A program made the position numbers and the translations under genes. Shown in pieces: positions 10,296 through 20,221 of a DNA stretch of 64,000 nucleotides; the stretch's first letter is position 1, and the number at the start of each line of letters is the position of its first letter. The DNA comes from Isoetes taiwanensis. Taxonomy: Eukaryota; Streptophyta; Lycopodiopsida; Isoetales; Isoetaceae. The stretch is from the NCBI GenBank assembly GCA_021234155.1, contig JAJEKV010000064.1, positions 6,388,001-6,452,000 of the forward strand, given 5' to 3'. The notes beneath the pieces are model-generated. The model was given only the letters and a program-made list of their open reading frames with translations. It did no database searches and was not told the origin of the DNA.

Positions 10296-10945
10296 CCCAT
10301 CGATCCGAGACATCGGATCGCCATTCTAGAATGGGACGAGCATGCATGTTTTGCAATGCATGCGGGCGGCGCATGCCCATTCTGGTTGGGAGTTCGCTAT
10401 TTTAGGCGCGATTCTGTAGCAACATCTCATCGGCGCTTCCTCATCTCTCTCAGCAGTACCTTATTCTCTGTGAACCCACCCTCCCCCCCTTCTTTGTTTT
10501 TGTATTTTTATCGCGTGGCACGCGCGTAATCAGCCCCTCCACTCTGGGAGGTTTGTTTTGTCTTGTTGTTTTGTTGGTGATGTGCAGGTACAGGTGAGCG
10601 AGCGGCGTCTGTTTCGACTTTTCCATTCGTGGGTTTTGAGAGCGTTTTTTATGCCTTGCGTTTGTCCAAGCCCCTTGCCGAAGGCTTATCACTAGGGTTT
10701 TTCCTCGAAAACCTGAAAGGGCGGGGTTTTTTAATCCCGGTGATAAGCTTTCGGCAGGTACACTAGCCCAATCTCTATTAGCATTTTGTTGGGGTCCAAA
10801 TGATATAATTGGATTTTCCCTTTATTTTTGTGGGTAGTTCGCATGTGTGCGGCTACTCACTATCCACCATTGTAGAAAAATCTGCTGAGATGAATGAGAA
10901 GCAAGTCGGCGGTTTGTTGGTTTCATGCGAGTCCCATTCTAGAAT
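10296..10945 (+). mobile_element. Second non-coding member (B), joined head to tail to A
   Basis: B repeats the first roughly 190 bp of A, with a few differences (GTTTTGCAATGC for GTTTTGCATGC), then diverges. It ends with the same GCGAGTCCCATTCTAGAAT as A. The A-B joint is AGAAT followed directly by CCCATCGATCC, with a single shared AAT. B carries a hairpin with a conserved T- and G-rich loop (10672-10760) that recurs at about 36700-36800. I see no convincing coding sequence. Confidence 0.75.
10672..10760 (+). other. Structured hairpin with a conserved loop
   Basis: CTTGCCGAAGGCTTATCAC faces GTGATAAGCTTTCGGCAGG. The loop holds GGTTTTTCC, TCGAAAACC and GGGCGGGGTTTTTTAATCC. A second copy at about 36700-36800 has the same loop words but different stem bases that still pair. 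Confidence 0.6.
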
Positions 10946-12599
10946 GAAACTGTTGTAATGGAATTATGGAATGAAACTATAATGGAAACTCTTGTAATGG
11001 AAACTCTTGTAATGGAAACTGTGTGAAATTGTAAAATTGTAAACTGTACTGAAACTCTTGTAATGGAAACATTGTGAAATAGTGAAACTGTGAAACTTTG
11101 TGAAATTGTGTAATGGAATTGTTAATGCAAAATTTATGGTGGAGAAAGAATTCTGAATGGTGGAGGAAGGATTACACGTTATAATTTTAAGCAAATTTGA
11201 CAGTAATCAAGGGCAAGTGTGGATTACGGAAATGAAGGGGTAATTTTTTTTCCTGGTGTTTGATTTTCCGTTTCAATTTTGAAGTTCACGTGATGAGGAG
11301 GATCGCTAATTTTAGAAAAGGAGGTGGTGTGTCGATGCATGAGGGCGTTTAAATGCTACATTTTCATCTCCGAACAAAAGCTCTGTGTATCCGAGCTGCC
11401 GGCCGTCCTCCGCCCTCGACGGCCCAGATCTCACCATGTTACCTTTCGGACCAACTTTTGCAATTTATAAAAACAAAATGCAGCACATACATTTTACTGC
11501 GCTAATTTTAGAAAGGAGGTGGTGTGTCGATGCATGAGGGCGTTTAAATGCTACATTTTCATCTCCGAACAAAAGCTCTGTGTATCCGAGCTGCCGGCCG
11601 TCCTCCGTCCTCGACGACCCAGATCTCGCCACGTCACCTTTCGGACCAACCTTTGCAATTTATAAAAACAAAACGCAGCACACACATTTTACTGTATATA
11701 CAAGACAGGCATGCGGTGGCGTTGCCGCCACATTAGTTAAATGCTAAATGATTTTGATAGATTAGTTTTCAATATTGTTATGGTTTAATGGGCTTATATT
11801 ACTGTTGTATTTGCCGATTTATTCAGATGGAGTAAACATGGGGGATAAATTTTAAAGTTCAGATTATTACATATAACAGAAATTTTCAATTTGCATGTTA
11901 ATCAAGAGATGGACTTATATTACTATTGTACTTGTCGATTTAATCGAATGGAGTAAACATGGAGGATGAATTTTAAAGTTCAGATTATTAGATAACAGAA
12001 ATTTTCAATTTGGAGTAAACGTGCGGGATGAATTTTAAAGTTCAGATTATTACATAACAGAAATTTTCAATTTGCATGTTAATCAAGAGTAACGTAGGTC
12101 ATTTAAAGAGCAACATAGGCCCTGTTTTTATGAATAAGAAAGTCATGTGACGACAATATTGAAGATAAAGAAAAAGTAGCTAAAGAGCATTTGTGGGTAT
12201 TTAGAAATCATTAGCACAAAAAAGCGCGGCCCCTTGAAATTCAAATATAAGCCTGAAAAAGAGGACTTGTGTGTAGTTAGAAATCATTGGCAGAAAAAAT
12301 CGATTGATTGCATGCTAAATTATGCTAGTATTGAGAAAGTATTTTTCTAAGATTGATTTTGGGACGATGGTACAACATATGGACAGCGAAAGTGATGTGA
12401 GAGTTTACGAGTGAAGAGAGTCTATTTGACGTAATATATACATACATTCGGTGCTCCAATCTATCGGAGCGACTTGGCGAATAACCACCTTTTGTTTTTT
12501 GTTATAATTGAAGTCGACTTGGAGGACACTAATGCGCAATAGTCTCGGTATCCATGTTGCTTTTTTCAATTCTGCGCGGTATGTTTGTTGTGAGCATTC

Positions 12600-13920
12600 C
12601 TATAAATAGAAATAGTTAATACTATCATATACAATTGTTTTGTTCTACATTGTGCAGGAGGACTAACCTGGTTTTTCATCCTGGATAGTTCTTTAGCAGT
12701 ATGTCGAAGGATTTGTTGCGCTTCTTGATCAAATGCAGTAGCTCTTATTTCTGCAGTTGTGTCTATTAGACTACATGATACTATATATCTGGAAAGAAAG
12801 GGACGACGTTATTATTGTGTTTGCGGATGATATAGGTGAAATGAAAAGTATCTTTTGCAGCTATCTGTATTTTTATGACAGTCATTGCACCAGGAATTAT
12901 TGTCGTCGTTCACTACCTTTTTGTTGCATGTCATGCATGCCTGATACCACATGGGTTGTTCTGGATCGATGAAGCTAATGTAGCATTTAATGTTACTATT
13001 GGTGCTTGGTCGATTATTTGTAGCAATCGATTTCCGTCGTTTAAAGCGAGTTCATTCCAAAGTGTGACAGTGACTTTGGTTTGGCTGCGATTACCCTACA
13101 TTAAGATATGTATATATTGAATTGAATATCTATTCGATAGTTTAAAATGCTAGAATACCTTTGGTCTAGAAGCGTGATATCCTTTCTTGGAATTAATTGA
13201 TTGTCTAGTTTTCTTCGCACAGGCATTGTTGAAGAGACATGAGAAACAACGCCGATAACATCTGTTGAATATAAAACAAAGATTAGGTATATATAGATAT
13301 AGAAATAGGGTTGTTTAAAGGAAGAAAAAGTATTTAAACTTACCGAGCAAAATTTTACTGTTGATGTATTGTGGCAGTTTGTTGATTTCAGTGAAAGATT
13401 AGGATGCTTTGGGAATTGGTGTTTGAGATGTAGTTTCATCTGGAATTTCCTCAATGATTGAGCGTGTATTCAGTATGAGTTGGTAATCGTTGTTTATAGA
13501 CATGTACTGTTTGTTTGCGTGGCGCAAGGTCACTCTCGAAATGTACTAGATCTGTTGAAATTGTATGTGTATGCTAATTGTTTTTGAATATTACCTTGTT
13601 AATTTCCAGCTTGTCGTAAAACATTTGTGCTGCTTCCTTGAACATTGTTGCTTGCATTTCTGTTCCATGCAAGTGTCATGTGTAAGTAATACAGTCAAAG
13701 ATAGAAAATTTGGTTAGCAACCAAGAAATATGTTACATGTTCATCGATAAGTTCCACACTGAAGACATTTTCCTGGCCATGAATGTTATTATAAGATCTT
13801 AGAGGTGTCTTTGCTATCCCACGAACCTTAACTATCCAATTAGTTTCATATGGAGTTAGTTCATGTAGAGGGCGGATTACTTTTGTTGATGTGCTCGCTA
13901 TTAATCTGGATTGACCTGCA
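12600..13920 (-). CDS. RPA1-like gene, right copy
   Basis: Same gene as at 95-1909, here downstream of the Helitron helicase on the same strand. The first block reads PLHELTPYETNWIVKVRGIA, then KTPLRSYNN and VFSVELIDEH. This copy retains the eight residues missing on the left and matches the usual RPA70/Helitron-RPA pattern more closely. Later exons (with KLDNQLIPRK, VTVTLWNELAL) and the C-terminal zinc region are present in order. An acceptor follows the helicase end (TGTGCAG before GTCAATCC), so transcription may be shared with the helicase. No ATG lies directly at the first OB-fold block, and the end near 12600 differs from the left copy. Integrity is uncertain. Confidence 0.7.
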
Positions 13921-13985
13921 CAGTAGTTCTTAGAAGATATCATCTGTTTTTTTCTAATTGAGATTATACAACATACCAATATAAT

Positions 13986-16201
13986 CTATGTTAGTAGTCT
14001 AGAAGAGTAAAAAATATGGGTTGTGCTTACCTGATTATTGGAGCAGTTCTTCGTAAACGATGTTCGTTGTTGTAAGTAATGTATTTTTTCGTCTAACAGA
14101 ATAAGTACATCTTCCATCCTTCTTATGTGTGTTAATGCCGTATATAACTGTCCATGCGCAAATACATTGTCTCTTAAATTCAATACCATTTTATCTAGCG
14201 TAAGACCTTGGCAGCTATTGAATGCTGTAGAGTACGCAAGTCTAAGAGGGAGTTGATGTCTATGAATTGTCCAAGATCTATTGTCTGGTTGATAAAAGAA
14301 ATCAACCCGATATATTGCGTGGCGTGTATTAGCTGATTTCGCAGTGTTTCCGATAATGGAGTTCTTCGATTACAACCCTTGCATTCTTGACCAGCCCCTT
14401 TTCCCTATCTAATGATTTCATTATATGGCAAATGGAACCAACTTTAAGAGATAATTCATGCTCTGGTATTCCTGGGTGCTTAAAATGCATTAGAAAATCT
14501 GGGTTCGCATATGGATGATCGTCTACACGCTGATCATCTTCGGTGATATGGTCCAAACTGTAATATTTGTTTTCCTCTGCCTCCAACAGTGTAAGTAGAT
14601 GTTTATTGAAATCATCAACATTGCGGTCAAGCACAGATAGGAATGCACGTTTTTCGCATTGCGATGAGTCGTTTAGTATTGCCGGTGGGTAGAGAAACTT
14701 AATTGCATCATCAAGACTCGTAGTTGTTGCAAATAGCTTTATAGAAACAGTTGGATTTTTGAAATCCTCTCCTATTTGATCTACATAATCTATTAGCTCT
14801 TTGTCTTCTGCATTACGGACTGGTTCATGTAATCAAAATGATTCCATAAGCTGCACGACTTTATTGAGGCATTGATATCTGCGGTTTTTCCTGCTCCTCG
14901 AACGATGGGAGCTACTTGCCTAAAATCACCAGCCGTTATAATGCATTTCCCACCAAATGGTTCCTTGTTTTCGCATAAATCCTGAAGTAGATTATTTACT
15001 GCCAAAATTACAACTTTGTTTGCCATCGGGAACTCATCCCATATTATCACGGTACTTTTCATAAGAAGCTCTGCATATCCAGATTTCTTGGACATTAAAG
15101 AATGGACAGTTACATTGTTCTCCACTACGGGTATCTGGAATATTGAATGAGCTGTTCTTCCACTGGGATAAAGTAATGCAGCAAGTGCCGTCGTTCCACA
15201 TGGCAATGTTATGAGCTTGGATGCTCTTGTATATAAGCATAGTGCGTTAAGCAAATATGTCTTACCTGTGCCTGCCTTTCCATCGATGAAAATTAGTTTG
15301 GCTGGGTTGTTTTTGTCTATCATAGAGCGTATAACATCAAATACTTGCCGGTGATTCTTATTGAAGGAAGTTAACATCTGATTAAAGGTCGTCTTGTATG
15401 CATCTAAATCTGCAAATTGGGAAAGCTCGTTGAGGATTTCTCTACTCATATATGTTCTTATTGGCAATCCAAAGGCAGCGACACTTGTAGAGTGTTGAAG
15501 CGATGTCTCGTTTATCAAATGCAAGCATTCATTGTAAGCTAATTCTTCATTATCTATATATCTGTAACCATGTCTTTTGACGTTATATTTCTGTATTTAT
15601 TCCATACATCTGTTGCAGGTGCTTCATCCATTAATAACAATGCAAATAGAAATCCAAGTTGGCTAGGCGTTAATGCCAAAGCCACAGCTTCTTGCATGAC
15701 CAAATCAGATTCATTCTTTGCGTCTGTCAAGCTAAATGCTTCTGCTGCTTTCTGATATGTTGGATATTCCACGCTGTCTACTATTTTCACATCAGTCCAA
15801 GACCTGCATGGTTTGTGTAAAAGCAGTTGTCGCAAATAGAACACTTCTCCTGCGCGTGGAAGCAATAATCGAATTCGGCATACCAGAGTTTTTTTTCCAC
15901 GTTTTCTAACGATGTTAACTGGAGTATGTCAATTATGTATCTCAACATCATCCTGTACTGTTCTTAGATGTAGTTTATCAGGAAGCAACATATACTTTTC
16001 GTAACATTCTAAATATATTATGTTGTCTAATTCCGGATTAGCTGGTCGTAGAAAGTATCTATCCAGTAATGATAATGACAACGGTGACTTTCCTTTTCTA
16101 TTGAATTGTTGTTTATTTTCACCTGGTAAATGTAATGGAAGACACTTAACAGCTGGTGTCTTTTTAGTAATATTGTAACCCAATATCCGCCAAGCTGCCA
16201 A
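13986..16201 (-). pseudogene. Helitron helicase (Pif1-like), 5'-truncated
   Basis: Helicase half of a Helitron Rep-helicase protein, which unwinds DNA during rolling-circle transposition. Read 16201 to 13986, it has the inter-domain segment AAWRILGYNITKKTPAVKCL and LPRAGEVFYLRQLLLHKP. The Walker A motif is DGKAGTGKTYLLNALC, the Walker B region IIWDEFPM, then CIITAGDFRQVAPIV, GIPEHELSLKVGS and AYSTAFNSCQGLTL. The last motif is GQLYTALTHIRR. The frame shifts near 14820 (between NHFDYMNQSV and HEPVRNAEDKEL) and changes again near 14330, the latter possibly an intron. The HUH Rep nuclease part is absent: sequence above 16201 is unrelated. This copy cannot start transposition alone. Confidence 0.85.
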
Positions 16202-16675
16202 GTGAGCAAGCCATCAACTGTAAAGGACAGTTAGGGGGGCGTTCTGCCATCAACCAGAATCTGCATCCCAAGTGAGCAAGCCATCACTCCGGTTGAAACC
16301 CATTCCAGATTCGGCAGGGTTCTGCGAGGGTTGCGATGGAAGGGGAAGAATTCAAGGTGGTGATGGAAGGGGAAGAATTCAAGGTGGTCTGGGCTGGGTT
16401 GGTGGCCCATCAAAGTAAACCGACCTTATCTGGGTTGAAGCAGGAGGAAAGCATAAACGCCAAGGTGCGAGCTTCCAAGAGCTTGCTACTGGCTGCGAAG
16501 CTAATGCGGATTTCACATGCCCAAAGATTCTGAGAGGTAATTATATTATTGATTGACTGATTTGAGTTTGGGTTTCTGGAAATCTGGCATTTATTAAAAT
16601 TGAATCATTTGATTTGTACTTTTTGTGGAATTAAGAGCATTGGAATCTAGTTGGGGTTCGATTCCCCAAGCTCCG
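16202..16675. other. Breakpoint region with short repeats and a tRNA-like T-arm
   Basis: AAGTGAGCAAGCCATCA occurs twice (about 16199 and 16270), and a 27-bp unit with GATGGAAGGGGAAGAATTCA twice (16335-16390). At 16651-16670 TTGGGGTTCGATTCCCCAAG is a perfect T-arm-like hairpin that includes a pol III B-box. No matching acceptor or D-arm is visible, so it is a SINE or tRNA scrap at most. Confidence 0.4.
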
Positions 16676-17344
16676 TTATTTTGGTTGGTCATGTTGTATA
16701 TCAGGCTTCTCGAATACTGACATACTGGTATTTTCGTTGTCCATAAAAGCTGGATTACTGTCCAGAGATCGTTGCCAAAGAAAATTTTCATTGGACGTAC
16801 TTCCTTTTAAGCTTCTACGCTTCTGTGCGTCTTCTTCAATGTTCGTCTCAATGTTGTTACTTTGTTTCTTACGTCCCTTTTTCTTCATTTCATAATTCAA
16901 AGACTCGTGTCTACTATCTTCAACACTCATATCTTCTAATCCAGAACATACACCATGGTTTTCTAACCTTTTGTTATCTTCAACTTCTTTTATCAAGCAG
17001 CCTTTATCAGGAGTATTAGTCCTAGCTCCAATACTCCCTAATAGTAGGCTATTGTTTAAAAGACTGTCCAATCCACAATTATATACCATCTGTTCATGGT
17101 TAATCCCTTTCTTTGGACGACCTTTTTTGCAAATGGTTGGCCTATCTTCAGAGTTTGCAAACACTGGATTATTGTCTAAAGAGCGCTGCCATGTAGACGT
17201 ATTGACTAATGCACCATTCCTTTGCCTTTTAATTGCCTTCCTATCCTGTTCGACATCTTGATCATCCAGACTTTTTCTTTTTGGACGTCCTCTTTTCCCT
17301 GCTCCCTCACTCAAGATCTTGTTACGAATACCACTATAATTCAT
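16676..17344 (-). CDS. Basic protein with AT-hook-like motifs, possibly Helitron-associated
   Basis: An open frame of 222 residues starting at ATG. It has AT-hook-like words GKRGRPKRK (residues about 16-24) and KKGRPKKG (about 74-81), a third basic patch MKKKGRKKQ, and an internal repeat: WQRSLDNNPVFANSEDRP near residue 52 and WQRSLDSNPAFMDNENTS near 191. AT-hooks bind the minor groove of AT-rich DNA. It lies upstream of the truncated helicase on the same strand, with a disrupted 475-bp gap between. It could be the N-terminal exon of the same Helitron protein, with the Rep domain lost, or an unrelated gene piece. I do not recognise a named family. Length and codon order look real rather than accidental. 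Confidence 0.5.
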   Translation of the reverse strand: MNYSGIRNKILSEGAGKRGRPKRKSLDDQDVEQDRKAIKRQRNGALVNTSTWQRSLDNNPVFANSEDRPTICKKGRPKKGINHEQMVYNCGLDSLLNNSLLLGSIGARTNTPDKGCLIKEVEDNKRLENHGVCSGLEDMSVEDSRHESLNYEMKKKGRKKQSNNIETNIEEDAQKRRSLKGSTSNENFLWQRSLDSNPAFMDNENTSMSVFEKPDIQHDQPK

Positions 17345-18873
17345 CGGAATTCCTGGGAACCTATTTCACAATGAGCATGTAGAGGCCTAAAGGCATAAAG
17401 TTTAGCATAAATGCATGTTCCAGCAGTGACACACGGTATTAATCAGTTCAAGAAACAAAATTTTCAAGTTCTGGTGTATTCAAATCTGATTCTAGCCAAT
17501 TCTCTCTACTTATTTCGCCTCTCTGCTTGCAAAAACGAAATGTAGCTACTCCTTACCATACCTTTATCGGCTTACCACACAAAACTAAAAATTCACTCAC
17601 TCCTAGACTAAATAATCTCCTAATTAGTCAGCGATGGTTAGGTTTCGTGTAATTCTAACATGTGGTCGATCAAGTTTGTCGAACTTGAAGATCTTGACGA
17701 GCACTCCATTAATTCTTTCACTGGCCACGCTTGTATATCATCCTATACATATACTAAAACTAGAAAAACTTTAAACTATACAATTTAAACAATCTATATT
17801 TACTAATAGATAGAGATGCACAGACCAGCATATTCTTACCTGGAATCGCTCCCTTCTTCTGCAGCTATCCGTTTACTCTTCTTCTATCTCACACCAAGCT
17901 AACAGTATCCCTACCGTACAAAAATATGCTACCGTGATGTAAGCAAGCCATTCAAACTGAACAACAACAAAAATTCACTCTCCTTATGCTCCTACCTAAA
18001 TCGCTTCTTCCTCCTCCATCCATTCAAGCTCGAATTCCACCCGTTTACCTAAAATTCCTGCTAAAAACAAACATCAGTCATTTCTATTCTTTGATAACCG
18101 CTCCTCCTCTTAAAAAACTTCGCCTTTACCTGGAATTACGTCTCCCTTCCTGAATTCGTCACTCTGTCTCTCTAAGTAGATATGGGTCACTTATTCCTGT
18201 GCATCTGCACACACCAAATAACAACGAAAACCTATTCCGCTTAGGGCCTGGCCGGAACCACTGCACCAAACAGATCTCTTAGAGGCGCCTCATATGAAAA
18301 TTTGTAGGTATTCATATGAACTAAATCTGAGACGGCCGGTTTGACGTCTGAGCCGTTCGTCCCCGAACTGCTGGAGCAGTTTACACCTGAGCGGCTCAAC
18401 GGCTTGACGTCCGGCAAGTCTTTGCCGGTGACATGTGAGGCGTCCCTTACCTCCCATCGCCTCGTCTTTCTCCTGTCGTGTATCCCGACCATGCTTCTGT
18501 CCGCTCCTTCCATTCAGCACTCCCAAAGCCACTTGGATTTTTTCTATACGTCCACCTCACATTTTCTGAGCCACGTCACATACTCCACATGCATTTCTTT
18601 CCTCAGGCCACGTCACATTTTTCCTACTGCTAACATATTTTTACATGAAGGAGATAAAAGAGCAAGAAATAGGTCGTGGATTTATTTTGAAAAAACTCTC
18701 TGCACCTCCTTACACCTTCTGATTCTTGAAAAAGATCCAAATCCCAGACCCACAACACCATCTGCACCTTTGTTTGCCAGATTCATCTGTCTTTTGATCA
18801 TCAGATTATGCATACGATAAGCTTTGTTAGATTCTTTTGGCGATTTTGATTTATTTTGATCGGGGACCGGATT
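17345..18873. other. Upstream region of the ARP1-like gene; no other gene seen
   Basis: AT-rich to about 18240, then a GC-richer stretch with open frames on both strands that I do not recognise (18241-18820). Pyrimidine-rich leader sequence precedes the start codon. The pair of ACGT elements at 18570-18618 lies here. Confidence 0.5.
18570..18618 (+). promoter_or_regulatory. Two ACGT-core (ABRE/G-box-like) elements
   Basis: GCCACGTCACAT occurs exactly twice (18570-18581 and 18607-18618), about 255-300 bp before the ARP1-like start codon. CACGTC-type ACGT cores are bound by plant bZIP factors, including the abscisic-acid-responsive group. Whether they act here is inference. Confidence 0.45.
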
Positions 18874-20221
18874 ATGTCGCTGCAGCATGGCGATGGCGGA
18901 TCACCTGGAGGTATGAATCAATTCGGCGATACTACTTTTACCAAGGTTTTCGTGGGCGGATTGGCATGGGAAACTCATCGCGATACTATGAGGCGATATT
19001 TCGAGCAATTTGGGGACATTTTAGAAGCTGTAGTGATCACGGATAAAAATACTGGCCGATCCAAGGGATATGGATTTGTGAGCCTACAATCTTGTTTGAT
19101 TAGTTTTTCTTTTGTTGCAAGATGATAAATGTCGGATGCTTTAATCTGCAGGTTACTTTTCGCGATCCTGAAGCAGCAAGAAGGGCATGTTTAGACCCGT
19201 CTCCGATTATAGATGGCCGGCGAGCTAATTGCAATCTTGCATCCCTTGGAGCCCGGCCTAGACCGCCTGCTTTTCACGGTAAAAATTAATCTACCTACAT
19301 TCTTTTTAGGAGCATTAGAAGGTATTCTTTCTTATCAATTATGTAAAAGGAGTGGGGAAATTAGAGATCAGTGCTCTGTTTTCTGACATTTAATTTGATT
19401 AAAGATTGGTTGATTAGTTATGCTGTATGCTGCGTAGTACTAAAAGTAACTAGTTAATTTGTAATGTCTGTAACAAACTGTTTATAGCAGCTCGATTCCG
19501 ACCCCTGCATCCAGGTTCTCCAGGTCCTCCAGGAGCTCCGTGTTATCCAGTGCCTCCAAATTTTCAACAGCCAGGACCTTACACTTACCAGCAAGGCTAT
19601 TCTTATGCTCAATATGGGTGAGTAAAGCACCCTTCTAAGACTTTTCAATGCGTTGTCCTCTTCTCAATGCTAATTTTGTTGCTTACTCGCATACTTCTGA
19701 ATCATAGATATCCATATCCTCCTGATTTCGGGTACCAGCAGGTCATTTCTGAACTCAATTGATGACAAAAACCTTGGCAGAAAAACAAACAAATAGAGAA
19801 CTAGAAGGAGCTAAAGGCTTTTTTTTTTTTTGGATGCAGAACTATTACAACCCATATGGGGGGCAATACTCTCCATTTTATGGTGGTCCAGGAGGGACAC
19901 CTTTAGCTGTCTATTCCTATCCAAACTTTGGCCCCCCTGTGCCTGGAGGACCTGCATTTCCTCCTGGATATCAAGGACCACCCATGATGCAATATGGAGG
20001 GGGAATGCCTATCCAAGGTCCAGTACAATCTGGAGGTAAGTGCACTGCAGATTTGGATGTGCTATAGATAATGCCCTACATATGCACACATTTCTTGTTA
20101 TGTTGCAGGCATGTCACCTGCTCATTCAGGTTCTTCTGCAACAGGTCCACCACAGTCTCAGCAATTTTCAGTTCCTGCACCACCACAGCCACAACAGATG
20201 AGCCAAGGGAATAGTTCTTAA
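18874..20221 (+). CDS. ARP1-like: ARP1-like RNA-binding protein with one RRM
   Basis: Six exons with GT-AG borders: 18874-19077, 19152-19278, 19491-19617, 19708-19741, 19840-20035 and 20109-20221. They sum to 801 bp, an open frame of 266 residues plus stop. The RRM spans about residues 20-100: RNP2 is KVFVGGLAW and RNP1 is [10 protein letters not shown], split by intron 1 right after GYGF. AARRAC and [15 protein letters not shown] follow. The C-terminal half is Pro/Gly/Tyr/Gln-rich and disordered ([26 protein letters not shown]) with no second RRM. This is the layout of plant ARP1/RBM24-like proteins, which bind RNA; Arabidopsis ARP1 is abscisic-acid-regulated. An in-frame ATG six codons upstream (18856) is an alternative start. 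Every key aromatic RNP residue is present and no lesion is seen, so it looks functional. Confidence 0.9.

Larger units (their letters stand above)
9083..14010 (-). repeat. Right arm of the large inverted duplication
   Basis: Mirror image of 1-4514. It holds the recombinase tail (9083-9690, +), the minisatellite, the GC-rich pair (about 11310-11720), the AT-rich array and the RPA-like gene (-). It is longer than the left arm mainly because of two mobile elements at 9935-10945. On the helicase side the similarity reaches the left window edge, so the true end of the duplication is not visible. Confidence 0.9.

Noticed and set aside
16620-16675. A tRNA gene
   Set aside because: Only the T-arm and B-box are present; no acceptor partner, D-arm or anticodon arm could be found upstream.
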